Shown: positions 47,601 to 54,459 of the stretch, one piece after another
How positions within the stretch are numbered: position 1 is the stretch's first letter
Layout: every line of letters starts with the position of its first letter
Source: a virus
IMG/VR virus record: IMGVR_UViG_3300025082_002887
Coordinates: 20,702-84,701 of that record
Reading direction: 5' to 3' (one strand)
DNA length: 64,000 nucleotides
Notes under the pieces: model-generated
What the model was told of the DNA's origin: nothing
What the model saw: the letters and a program-made list of their open reading frames with translations, nothing else
The model's database searches: none
Translations under genes and position numbers: made by a program

Positions 47601-49278
47601 GTCGTTAAATTATCTTTCTTTCGAATGGAATCGGCCAACCATAACAATGTATAATCGCTCCTTCGACCGGTCAACCAAAAAAGATTATGTAGGATCTTTT
47701 GTGGGGGACAGCGGATCAACACTAGCTTACGGGTCGTCTTTTGGTCCTCCTTGTGCAGCCTCCTCCTCAGAGTATGGCTACGAAGCTAGTTTCGAGCCTT
47801 TTACACCGCCTTATTATAATGGCTATAGTCATATTGAGGTTACATATGATTCTGGCCTAGGCGGCGACACACAAATATCTGATATACTAGCCAAAGCCCA
47901 ATCAACGGCCACTCTTCATCGTGAACATAGCCGGCTGGATTATGCCAACTCACCGGCTGGAGTCAATGCGATGCAGCTTACAGCGTCTTTAAATTGGAAT
48001 CAGCTTGTTACGGACCCTGATACTGGAGCAGGAAGATGGGTGATACAACCCAAATGGGAATGTCCTGTATTAGATTTTAATGAAGCTGATATCACATTGC
48101 CAATTACTGGATCTGGATCAGTTGCAAAAGGAATGTGGCACCAATATGGCTCTATTCCACGCGGGCCGGCCGGCATCACTTTATCAGTACAGGATGTACC
48201 AGGGTCAGATTCTCTAAGAGATCTTTTGGGCATAGAAACTGAGGAAATAAAACTAGGCCGCGTCTCAGAAGAAGGTAAAGAAATTTCTGAAGCTATTGTT
48301 GCAATACCGTTCGTAGATCAGGTAGCCAAAGATTATTTCAATATTAATCGTCAAACAATTGACTGGGCTGAAGCTATATTAAAGCCGCCGCCGACTTTCC
48401 ACTCTGACAACGCTTCTTACTGGGTTGATAGATTTGTCGCTACTAAAAAGCCTTTTAAAATTCACAAGCCTGCACAAAGTGTTCTTGAGATGGTTAAGAA
48501 AATGCGAAAATATGTAATTCCCCCGCGCTTCGATTTCTTAACAAACAAAAGTATTAAACCTCTTGCAATGGTAATATTTGAATTTACAGCACAATTATCG
48601 CAACAAGATTTAGTAAATATATGGCAGAATTTGCCGCCAACAAGTTTAAGCACTATCATGACAGGATCTCAAGCAACAATTTCATTAGATCTTCTCCGAC
48701 GTTATGAATCTTTTGACGGAGACCCAACAGGGGACAGCTGGAAAGGATTTAGCTTATTGAATGAAAGAGCACCGGACAACGGACCGTCCCCTTTCCCAAG
48801 TAAAATTCAGTGGCTTGTTTTCAAAGTAAAGAAGAAAGCAAAAACTAATTATTTTGGTTTAACAGCAAAAAATGAAAAATCTGAAGCTCAAACAGCCATG
48901 GGGTTTGATCCAACTTTTAAAGGTACCCCGCCTCCTCCAATTCCTAATTATAGTTTTAATTGGCCATATGATTTCTTTTCTTTAGTTGAGTTAGCCAAAA
49001 TAGATTCTACATATAAATTAGAACCACACCCATCACTAGTAAAAGACATCGCCCCCTCAAAGATTTCTCTTGAAGAAGCGCTTGACAAAGGAGAGGACGC
49101 ATCTGAAAATACTGAAGAAATAACTAACAAGGAAAAAGAATTGACGATGGGCCAACAAACGGGCGTCGGCTGGGATAAAAATGCATTAGAAAATGTCGAT
49201 CAACAAGGTGGTGCCGTAGATAAGCCCGCCGGCGGCGCAGGTTCTGGAAAAGCTGGTAAGCCTGGAGGAGTATATTAA
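38641..49278 (+). CDS. giant virion adhesin with three LamG/ConA-like domains
   Basis: A 3545-residue protein. Three concanavalin A/LamG-type domains are visible: residues about 180-360 (VTVEFWLKK ... DQWHHYAISLKND ... GSIDEFRFW), 1170-1370 (SLCAWVKPATS ... GEWNHICATYDG ... GNIDEVAAFGKELS) and 1910-2105 (FSFSAWVKAES ... WAHVAFTYDA ... GGIDEPSFWNTALS). Each ends with the 'IDE...W/F' strand of the fold. These domains bind glycans or proteins. The linking regions are beta-rich, and the C-terminus is Gly-rich and ends in GGVY. Position directly after gp6 and a DNRLRE-like protein suggests a large baseplate-attached fibre. T4 gp7 occupies a similar map place but is far smaller. Confidence 0.7.
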   Translation: MSKDYKELFGQKDVILTNADREVLGSELESVEYMTEYFNKKQRFVPPVDFTKPKNFARFGSAEKYYIDAIDRIYKTYPYDGSLKERVQWELSSSYFDLHVFENGYPRTNGYVLFSPEGWGTRVGSQVNNFGLSDAVEYVQIKGGPNTSQRSQGKDIQDTTGDYKDGYANVWDPVKNRTSNLALDLDEGVTVEFWLKKAAALGIGESVLETIFDAWNDDDSAAAYGRLQILHITAAPSLIGVYFSSGSVYNTMTSPAYYLSLDDQWHHYAISLKNDGSNLITKFYKDGACVKEEADTTLNEITGSLIANIGAARRPSIVRMETATLSPAQKIDGYGKLSGSIDEFRFWKTERTSQQIGRQMIEPVGGGANTDDANTDLGVYYKFNEGITSVASTDNIVLDYSGRISNGSFVGYSTSSRNTNSAIVESGKASEEFKDPILYDFHPDVISFRDTKKSEGQIYDYSNNSSIYHTLPTWILEEDELKEYSPLRNLTQIIGSYFDSLANQIWTLPKLKHKNYLSSSYKAYPFSDKLLESVGFSYFPELFSDASALAQFRNRDDNLLFKQKLYDVKNRIYQNIYNNIVYIYKTKGTEKSFRNLIRCFGFDDEIYKINLYGNRVTYQLKDNYSSVAEFKKYINFALTGTQEATVFPVSSSRNPNSTSYISGTDNNECSFTSFTMETEVAFPRRHSLAAANTVVESSKGPSKSFRAYIPFKTASLFGTHQVNGTTENDLTWASTDYANFQVSAVRDEEYSKRCQFKLTGVGASVMPTLTSSYFDTVFDDTRWTFSVALRPSLEADLPSGSIHSPFIVEFYGVEKVLDITNNEFFLTSSIDSTSAQRFMNNPKSVYIGAHLENFSGTLQQRSDGNISSTRVWLTHLPTGTIKQHAQDVKNYGTSSPYKSAYLYQTSMTGTRVPEIHTLVLNWTFDTVTGSDSGGAFIGEDFSSGSVSLQNRYNWIGNIVGKQYLPKGYNFPTNFSSSINKKYVYSAKKQLPEFVNSSNMVNILSDDDIFFNKVDLARPTNYYMYIEKSMYQTISEEMVRMFSSIKDFNNLIGEPANKYRSSYKHMEKLRQLFFERVGNTPDLDKYIDFYKWVDHTLDVLLGYLVPASADISDQYGSNIRTLVESHVLERNKYKWQFPTLEDKGSDPEGNILGINELLYNWEYGHTPLDPFNSKSIAFNGMTGHSLLAAPAPASDLLFGADGDPANEPKFSLCAWVKPATSLSTNFGVIGHGAYSATNAGYALDISTAHKVRMSIRDEDTNASNLLTAIENAVSLTPGEWNHICATYDGSSAATGITIYVNGESKTTTKTTGGSYSAMHNINSDVTIGRKYSNFTYDSQAEGNIDEVAAFGKELSATEVTELYHSRHAYDLNTFSARTSLVSWWRMGDKASGTSPNYTIPDLVGSNNATMTNFSGTIDSGVVDDHAPSVRDQIQKCLWWRQRAERDTPAISSSANGVNSDKQAMLDSINNETNAKNYMLYDSATSTTYSGSTFAIRRLAKPYKFTVDESRTTKGGTNYYPNKKVDIIKSEILFGQPASDNPVARLSLPLSELEALENCDDDAGLILKRKRHGLAYISHDDASDATHIAQKEGYLIGKSDLFTPFSMYSASSPVTYHNISAWQNIDITNYHADIYGPSYEVPMQGPFTEKYVGGNQYRHVGLNDGLDDLNTRPEGWRTLLAPTVLYLYNGGAGAQAQPNASRYRDETAKRPVNIRNIQQATGSSIIGNYNKDYEILMTSGRTINNRFFVKNEGVSASSTDSLSVSGVFDYVLPGAAQSERDRQEVVINGLTSSARNDYIIVNRFSAPGDPSTMGFAYLDIEAQEYSVYNALPWRNLIVRESLHELLTDHTKQFGYFSDTQNSASYALAGATYPGSSGSVNALDYVGTASFHKINRNATRTINLTETTANFDNSKYIDFEASNSEFLSSSAPSGFLTNKFSFSAWVKAESVDTNTYIATHGDFGSSHYTARWWLLKRTDAVAGVDAITVYIVGDGWSTSTYKFWTTAEDAIYADTWAHVAFTYDASLDSAGGDAALKIYINGVEQSTTMGETGTGAQPPNLTSQNGPFVVGAIQNNGAPSSPFDGGIDEPSFWNTALSHLDIKEIYEGSSGVYSAAGGPGNLNAHTKKDNLVSWWRMGDDYNDDVTPGIPDGVQDVGQNGNNNHLTIPIASWNPVSSSVNYLTGAAYYVAETGPKRNDNWFVQHQIPQTDLQYQWITASVIEGYTGSAYYGFQQPDYSNAGLASTDITFVLQSQIEDADGNKVDFAGINTLIVDPISSTSNTLSSSDGYLGYSNNDVAGGIAPSQILNGLNLHRNGPYEWASWQQIRGNEHPVIRLHRKENRQSFLQLIKGGTDSGKLKYKKSVVSQIVTPITSKHKPLKHYLNIKENKHSDSPTSGITIRHTYGNERCYFPQRTSGGIDLNKSNFIYTQAGTMGQAINQGQKNLIYDSLNQFIINKDMSGSTANPVDKFVKMTMGQTIHPRGYNTYTKRTRQRDNFQNNFWRDLRLARTPGYPNFVTASVYPYNLHKNSQGFGTWYSCKASGRASNGGTAELPMSSMWALDGRVDRAGSYQDAVLDNNSCDGQPSGTSGMVSKGELQNSYSLYLYIQASGIRFHILLAAAATYCRMVPESMSSGIQFAGDTKWEAGEQAGINPFYDSYEYYIEDLKRIGKDYGILPEFRISDHMDYYVNDKKEDFLANNPGFLSLTGSTISSSNDESFYTVYSTSDFMQHFGLVRKDYGKTALPTELKLECKGLMKFLPYDGFYPAQRTLQLASLFSKSFGPTAEKYSTGWGGYNPLISSWQTLLQPIFSPGLLYNSIKSGIAVEYPVCTGSAGVHMAITGVYADSGVGFPGWGDHHDGADARLSGTFEHRIPFEALASPNQHLNGLKIIYMEPHPSASIMQTASFGTSENPLYRYAMNNFLAETPSFFLQGSGLSTISSKSDKDLKTVEENKQYKMRIVLAHSQRKNKELFEISAIDPDESSKFALSRSLNYLSFEWNRPTITMYNRSFDRSTKKDYVGSFVGDSGSTLAYGSSFGPPCAASSSEYGYEASFEPFTPPYYNGYSHIEVTYDSGLGGDTQISDILAKAQSTATLHREHSRLDYANSPAGVNAMQLTASLNWNQLVTDPDTGAGRWVIQPKWECPVLDFNEADITLPITGSGSVAKGMWHQYGSIPRGPAGITLSVQDVPGSDSLRDLLGIETEEIKLGRVSEEGKEISEAIVAIPFVDQVAKDYFNINRQTIDWAEAILKPPPTFHSDNASYWVDRFVATKKPFKIHKPAQSVLEMVKKMRKYVIPPRFDFLTNKSIKPLAMVIFEFTAQLSQQDLVNIWQNLPPTSLSTIMTGSQATISLDLLRRYESFDGDPTGDSWKGFSLLNERAPDNGPSPFPSKIQWLVFKVKKKAKTNYFGLTAKNEKSEAQTAMGFDPTFKGTPPPPIPNYSFNWPYDFFSLVELAKIDSTYKLEPHPSLVKDIAPSKISLEEALDKGEDASENTEEITNKEKELTMGQQTGVGWDKNALENVDQQGGAVDKPAGGAGSGKAGKPGGVY

Positions 49279-49281
49279 TAA

Positions 49282-50361
49282 ATGAGTTTTTTAGATCCAA
49301 AAGAAAGAGTCATTGATTTACAATTAACTTCATATGGAAGATATTTGTTGTCCATCGGAGCTTTTAAACCAGCAATATATGCTTTTTTTGATGATGATAT
49401 TATTTATGATCAACGTTTTACACAAAGTGGGTCTACCACAAAAACAGAAGAACTTCAAAATGAAATTGAGCTACGCATACAAGAAAACACTCCGCGCTTA
49501 GAAGCACAAACGCTTTATAGAGGGTCCGAACTTGGCGTCTTCTCTAGTAATCCAAACTTGGCTTACAATCTAATGCCAGGCGTGTTAGCGGACAAAAAGA
49601 ATGAAGTAAGCTTAACTCAAACTCCTGAAAAATCATACCTTCTGTCAGAACCAATTGGTAATTCTGCTTATAATTCTAAAAATATAGCTGCTTGGGACAT
49701 CGGCTTTTATAAGGCACCTTTATTAAACTCATCTGAAGTTTTAACTGGTTCTTATAAAGAGATGCCCACTACATTTATTCCGCAGCTGGAGTGTACTATA
49801 GACTATCACATTGAACGGTATCCGGCGGATGTGGAAATACAAAACACACTTGGAACATGGGAAAAAATGGCTCAAGCAGGAGAGGACGTCGCCGCGCATC
49901 AAGCCATGTACGATGAAAATACGCCTATTATGTTCAAAGATGATACTTATATGATTTATAAAGAAGACTTTGCATTATTAAAAATAGAAGAAGCCAATAC
50001 TGAATTTTTAAAAGAAAATTTTGAAATAGAAGTTTTCAAAAAAATCCCAGTAACCGGCTCTGCTACATATATCGTCGACGGCGTCACAAGAACTAAAACT
50101 ACTTATTCTGAAATACTAAAAAAATTATATTTTGGCGGCGACGATGTTATAGAGACAGATCGTATTGATTATTATTTTGATATAGATATTGATTTTGAAA
50201 TAAATGAAGAAGAATATTGCAAGCTAAGTCGCGACGAAGATAAAGTTAAAAATATTTATGTTGATAGGGTATTTAATTGTAAGAGCAGAAAAGAAACATT
50301 ATATGCATTAAATATTTATGCCACTGCTGAAAATCAAGAACCGGAGGATGTTTGCCCATGA
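49282..50361 (+). CDS. virion protein sharing an N-terminal motif with the 57571 gene
   Basis: A 359-residue protein. Its first 45 residues (SFLDPKERVIDLQLTSYGRY, then AFKPAIYAFFDDD) align with the gene at 57571: both have L-T-x-x-G-R-x-x-L, then a Phe and Y-A-F-x-D-D. The rest is helical and acidic (KLSRDEDKVKNIYVDR) and unfamiliar. The GGAGGAG ribosome site lies in the end of the previous gene. A tail or neck role is likely by position. The stop overlaps the next ATG as ATGA. Confidence 0.6.
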   Translation: MSFLDPKERVIDLQLTSYGRYLLSIGAFKPAIYAFFDDDIIYDQRFTQSGSTTKTEELQNEIELRIQENTPRLEAQTLYRGSELGVFSSNPNLAYNLMPGVLADKKNEVSLTQTPEKSYLLSEPIGNSAYNSKNIAAWDIGFYKAPLLNSSEVLTGSYKEMPTTFIPQLECTIDYHIERYPADVEIQNTLGTWEKMAQAGEDVAAHQAMYDENTPIMFKDDTYMIYKEDFALLKIEEANTEFLKENFEIEVFKKIPVTGSATYIVDGVTRTKTTYSEILKKLYFGGDDVIETDRIDYYFDIDIDFEINEEEYCKLSRDEDKVKNIYVDRVFNCKSRKETLYALNIYATAENQEPEDVCP

Positions 50362-53300
50362 GTTATGAATTTAATGGATTGCTCGATTCTGTGCTACCAA
50401 ATGTTTACATTAATAAAATTACTTTGGAACAACTCAATTCACAGCCCCCCTCACATAATAAATATGATGTAACACCTCATATTGATCAATCAAAAACACC
50501 AGAACGCGAGGTGCAAGTAACTGCAACCACGACTGAAATAGTAACGGAACCAAATTTAACTGCAGGGTATGGTAGTTACGAAGATAAGCTAAGAGTCATT
50601 TTTGATTTATTTTTAGAAATACCAAACGTCGATAGCGATGATTTTTGGAGTTTTCTTTTTGATGACGATATAACAAAACACTTGTCACTTAAATTATTAG
50701 TATTGGCCGGCGCCGGCGGCAAAGAACAGTACCTACGCTTATTGAACCCAGCCAACACCTGGGCCCAAGTAACAGACGTAGTAGACTTATTAGAAAATGG
50801 TAATCCTGTTGATTGGGATTTAGTAGAGCACGATGATTATCACTACGAAAATAAAACATCACTATTTGCAGAACTAATCGATCCTGGTAAATTTATAGGA
50901 AGCAAGACAGCAGACACTGGAGATATTAGCGATTCACAAAGACTTGCTTACGTTAAACAAAAATATGCAAAAACATTACCAGACGGCACAGTTGTATATA
51001 AAATTCCTATTAGAATGGAGGCGCGCCTAAATGGTGCTTTTCCTACTGATCTAGCTGCTATAGCATATTGTGGCTTGGATGTGAGCGAAATATTTCAAGG
51101 CATGGCGTCCGCCGGCGCCTCCGGGGCGCAGATAAACCTTGCAAAAACTAATGCTTTTGGGCGTATGGCAATGGAAGTAATCATCCAAAACAAGAGAATT
51201 CAACAAAGTGGGATGATATTTTTTGTTTCAAACGATCAAAGCGTTGCAACAGACCAAGACCTTTCTGCAAAGCGAGAAGCCGCCTTTAATCATCTTAAGG
51301 GGCAACTTTGGTTTGGGAACGTTCAATTAAAAAAACTTCCAAAAAAAGATCGTTACATGGCCGGGAGTAATCAAAAAGGTTATGAATCTACTGAAGCTAT
51401 GAAGCCTTTTTTAGATTACGTAACTGTACCAAATAGACGAATACAAGACTTTAGACAAGTGGCAACGATACAAAAACAAATAGCCAACTTTAATCCTGTA
51501 ACAAATTTAGTGTTTGGAGGAGACTATATTGACTTGAGAGCTAAAGCAACCGGCACTTCTTTTGAAAATTTAGCAGTATTTTCAAATCTGTTATCATCGG
51601 TTGATAAATTTGAACATATTAAATTATTTTTTAGTATTGACTGGGGCAAATTAATTAAAAAATATTGTGCCATCCCAGCGCTATTAGATAAACTTTCACA
51701 GCCCGGCGCCCCAGGAATAAATCAACTACTTGGTGATTCCCCATCTCCCCTTTCTTTTAAAGTTTATAGAAAACGAGTGGATGCTGGTAGTGAAGTTGGA
51801 GACAATACCAATGAGCAATTGATTTACAATGGATATCCCAATCTTTATTATTTCGGCGCCTATCATCCGGATGTAGGAGCTGCTGGTAAACCCACTATTT
51901 CTTCTTTGGCGCCAGTGAAGCTCGACTCCGCTGCAACTTCTTTTAATGGCTATCATCGACACTACTCTTTTACAGACTATGGTGTGAATAGAGGAAAAGG
52001 TAATTTTAAATATTCAATTGAAATTGAAATATATGATCCAACGTTAGATTATTTTAAAGACCAACTTAAATTAGCAAAATTAGCTATTAGTAAATTAAAA
52101 AAATATATGTATCTTGCAAACGGTACGCATGGTAATCAACTTTATTATAATTCTTATCTAGGAGAATTTGAAGAAGAGTTTAAAATATTAGCCACTAGCG
52201 GGACTGATAAAATTGAGGGTTTGGGCTTTGGAGACACACTGCCAAGCCCCATTTCGGATGCGCTAGGAACACTTCAGTTTATGACAGGGATTTTACGTTC
52301 AAATTATACCGCGGCGAACGCTGCAATTGAGACTGTAGATACTAAACCGTCAATTGGTGGTTTGACGCCCGCCATCACAAATATGTTAAACCCCTATACA
52401 GCAACTCCGGATTCTATAACAGCCGTGTATGAAATATTTACTACATTAACAGCTCAATTGAGAAACTTTATAAAATCTTTTTCTACTGTCAAAAAACCTA
52501 AAATAGATAGCGCACTCGGCGCGAGCGGAAACAAAATAGAAGAAAATTTTACTACAACGCCTGTGGGAGCAGCTACCCCAGAAAGAAAAATAATGATCAG
52601 ACATGATTTTGATGATCTAGCAGAGCTTGTAGATACAACTCAAATGGCCGCAGGCTATGATTTTTTTGCCGATCTTAAGAACACTTCTAAATACGGAGTT
52701 GGCTTAAAACTTATACCATATGATTCTTATAGCGAGAAGTCGATATCAGAAACCTTAAAATATTTTGCCATTGAGGGATCATCTCCCCATCTTAGAATCC
52801 CTCTCCAGTTATCCTCACTAGCTGATGACAAAGGAAAGATTCTTTCCGGAAAATCTGTTTTTGCAGATACAGAATTTACACAAGGACAATTTTTTACTTT
52901 AGGAACAAATAGTCCCGGATCCCCCAGCAACCCTTTTGGCACTCAATTTACAAAATTACCTAAATCTATTAAATCTGCTAATGAAGAAAACGAACCATGG
53001 AAACTCATAAATAATGTAATTCGATACAAACTTAATTTGCTAGGGAACCCAGGAAAGTATTCTTATCTTGGTTATGACGACAACGATAATATTCCAGGTA
53101 GTGAATTTATAGGGCCAACAATGGAAAGAATTCTTAAAGAGTACCAGACACTGGCTCACAAAGGAGCAGTTTTTGTCCATGAACAGTATGCAAAGCCTGG
53201 CGACCCAGCAATGTCTAAAGGCATTATTGGGCCTTTAGACTACGTGGCTAGTGATTCCGAACCAGTACAAGACGAGCAAGCGCCCCCCCCAGAATCAGAA

Positions 53301-54122
53301 TCCAGCGATAATCCGCTACCACCATACTACTCCTCCCAACTCTGGTTCCTCCCGGAGCCCGCAACTAAAGTTCCATGGGCAGCAAACGTAGGCCAAGAAA
53401 GATTTTTATTAGCATTAATTATGCAAAGCTGTTTCAATCTAAAATTTAATGATATAAAATTAGGTTCATTTAACGCAAACATAATTAAAAGCATTACAAG
53501 CAAGTATTTAAGTAGCTTTGTTCCATCCAAGGATAAAGGCTTTAAAATAAGTATAAAGAAGACTTGGGAGCCATGGGTCAAAGCGGCGCTTGATAATTTA
53601 CCAAATCAAATTTTAGTTTTGGTAGCAAATCATAATAAAAACATAAAGAGTAATATAAATCCAAAAATGTATTATCTTGGCAATGACAAGCTTTATAATA
53701 GTGCAGAGGAGGGGACCGACCAAGAAACAATGTTTGCACAGGATTTCGGCACCTTTTGGTTTCAACACCAGAATTTGGTAGAGGTACAATATTTGAGTGG
53801 CTATAAAAAAGTTACGCAAGGAGGAAACCTAAACAAATATGAAAACAGTATGGGCAGTTCTGTCATTAACTCACCTGTATGGAAGCCACTAAAAGCCAAG
53901 ACTGCTCAAAATTTTAACAAAGACGCAGATGGTTTATTATTGTGCCGACTTAAAAAATACAGACATCCGCTTTTTACTAATAAGCGCGCCTATGATATTT
54001 TAGATTTGCCTCTTTATGATGAACATTTTCTCATGCTTGTTGGATCTCAATTAAATGCGCGCGACGCGCTCCAGCCGTACCCGCCGTCGCTCATGATTAA
54101 GACACAGGAGCCGTCCATATAA
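50358..54122 (+). CDS. large virion protein, function unknown
   Basis: About 1254 residues from the ATG at 50358; an in-frame TTG at 50352 would add two residues but has poorer spacing to GGAGG at 50343-50347. The N-terminal region is acidic and helical (LLDSVLPNVYINKI, DLFLEIPNVDSDDFWSFLF). The middle has an Ala/Gly segment (GMASAGASGAQINLA) and beta-rich stretches. DEQAPPPESESSDNPLPPYY is a disordered Pro/Ser/Glu linker about residue 980. The end NARDALQPYPPSLMIK is compact. No homologue is recognised; tail or baseplate location is inferred. Confidence 0.55.
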   Translation: MSYEFNGLLDSVLPNVYINKITLEQLNSQPPSHNKYDVTPHIDQSKTPEREVQVTATTTEIVTEPNLTAGYGSYEDKLRVIFDLFLEIPNVDSDDFWSFLFDDDITKHLSLKLLVLAGAGGKEQYLRLLNPANTWAQVTDVVDLLENGNPVDWDLVEHDDYHYENKTSLFAELIDPGKFIGSKTADTGDISDSQRLAYVKQKYAKTLPDGTVVYKIPIRMEARLNGAFPTDLAAIAYCGLDVSEIFQGMASAGASGAQINLAKTNAFGRMAMEVIIQNKRIQQSGMIFFVSNDQSVATDQDLSAKREAAFNHLKGQLWFGNVQLKKLPKKDRYMAGSNQKGYESTEAMKPFLDYVTVPNRRIQDFRQVATIQKQIANFNPVTNLVFGGDYIDLRAKATGTSFENLAVFSNLLSSVDKFEHIKLFFSIDWGKLIKKYCAIPALLDKLSQPGAPGINQLLGDSPSPLSFKVYRKRVDAGSEVGDNTNEQLIYNGYPNLYYFGAYHPDVGAAGKPTISSLAPVKLDSAATSFNGYHRHYSFTDYGVNRGKGNFKYSIEIEIYDPTLDYFKDQLKLAKLAISKLKKYMYLANGTHGNQLYYNSYLGEFEEEFKILATSGTDKIEGLGFGDTLPSPISDALGTLQFMTGILRSNYTAANAAIETVDTKPSIGGLTPAITNMLNPYTATPDSITAVYEIFTTLTAQLRNFIKSFSTVKKPKIDSALGASGNKIEENFTTTPVGAATPERKIMIRHDFDDLAELVDTTQMAAGYDFFADLKNTSKYGVGLKLIPYDSYSEKSISETLKYFAIEGSSPHLRIPLQLSSLADDKGKILSGKSVFADTEFTQGQFFTLGTNSPGSPSNPFGTQFTKLPKSIKSANEENEPWKLINNVIRYKLNLLGNPGKYSYLGYDDNDNIPGSEFIGPTMERILKEYQTLAHKGAVFVHEQYAKPGDPAMSKGIIGPLDYVASDSEPVQDEQAPPPESESSDNPLPPYYSSQLWFLPEPATKVPWAANVGQERFLLALIMQSCFNLKFNDIKLGSFNANIIKSITSKYLSSFVPSKDKGFKISIKKTWEPWVKAALDNLPNQILVLVANHNKNIKSNINPKMYYLGNDKLYNSAEEGTDQETMFAQDFGTFWFQHQNLVEVQYLSGYKKVTQGGNLNKYENSMGSSVINSPVWKPLKAKTAQNFNKDADGLLLCRLKKYRHPLFTNKRAYDILDLPLYDEHFLMLVGSQLNARDALQPYPPSLMIKTQEPSI

Positions 54123-54162
54123 TTATATTTTTATTAAAACTAATTAATTAGAGGAGTACAAT

Positions 54163-54456
54163 ATGGCAGTTAAAGCAACAGAATTATATAATGCAGACTT
54201 TTTTTCACAGGTAGGAACTGAATATATTTGTACTGGTTTTATGTTTGGGATGGTCCCAGAAGCCACTATGGATAAACAATTAACAAAAGCCGGCGTTTTT
54301 ATGGCCGGCCAAGTCGCCACCACGGGCAAGCAGGGAGAAGCTCTCACTGGACACTCGGCAGACAAATATGGATATATAGCTCAGCAAAAAGGAGGAGGCG
54401 CCTCCACACCTGGAACAACCGGAATGGGCGGTTCGAAAGGGGGAGGAAGCTACTAA
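54163..54456 (+). CDS. small virion-type protein with Gly-rich Tyr-terminated tail
   Basis: A 97-residue protein with a GAGGAG site. The N-terminal 50 residues contain a hydrophobic helix-like stretch (FICTGFMFGMVPEATMD-type, mixed). The last 30 residues are Gly/Ser/Thr-rich and end in GGSKGGGSY. The 3545-residue protein ends similarly in a Gly-rich tail and GGVY, so the tails may share a role. It is packed between large virion genes with 3-base spacing downstream. Function unknown. Confidence 0.55.
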   Translation: MAVKATELYNADFFSQVGTEYICTGFMFGMVPEATMDKQLTKAGVFMAGQVATTGKQGEALTGHSADKYGYIAQQKGGGASTPGTTGMGGSKGGGSY

Positions 54457-54459
54457 AAT

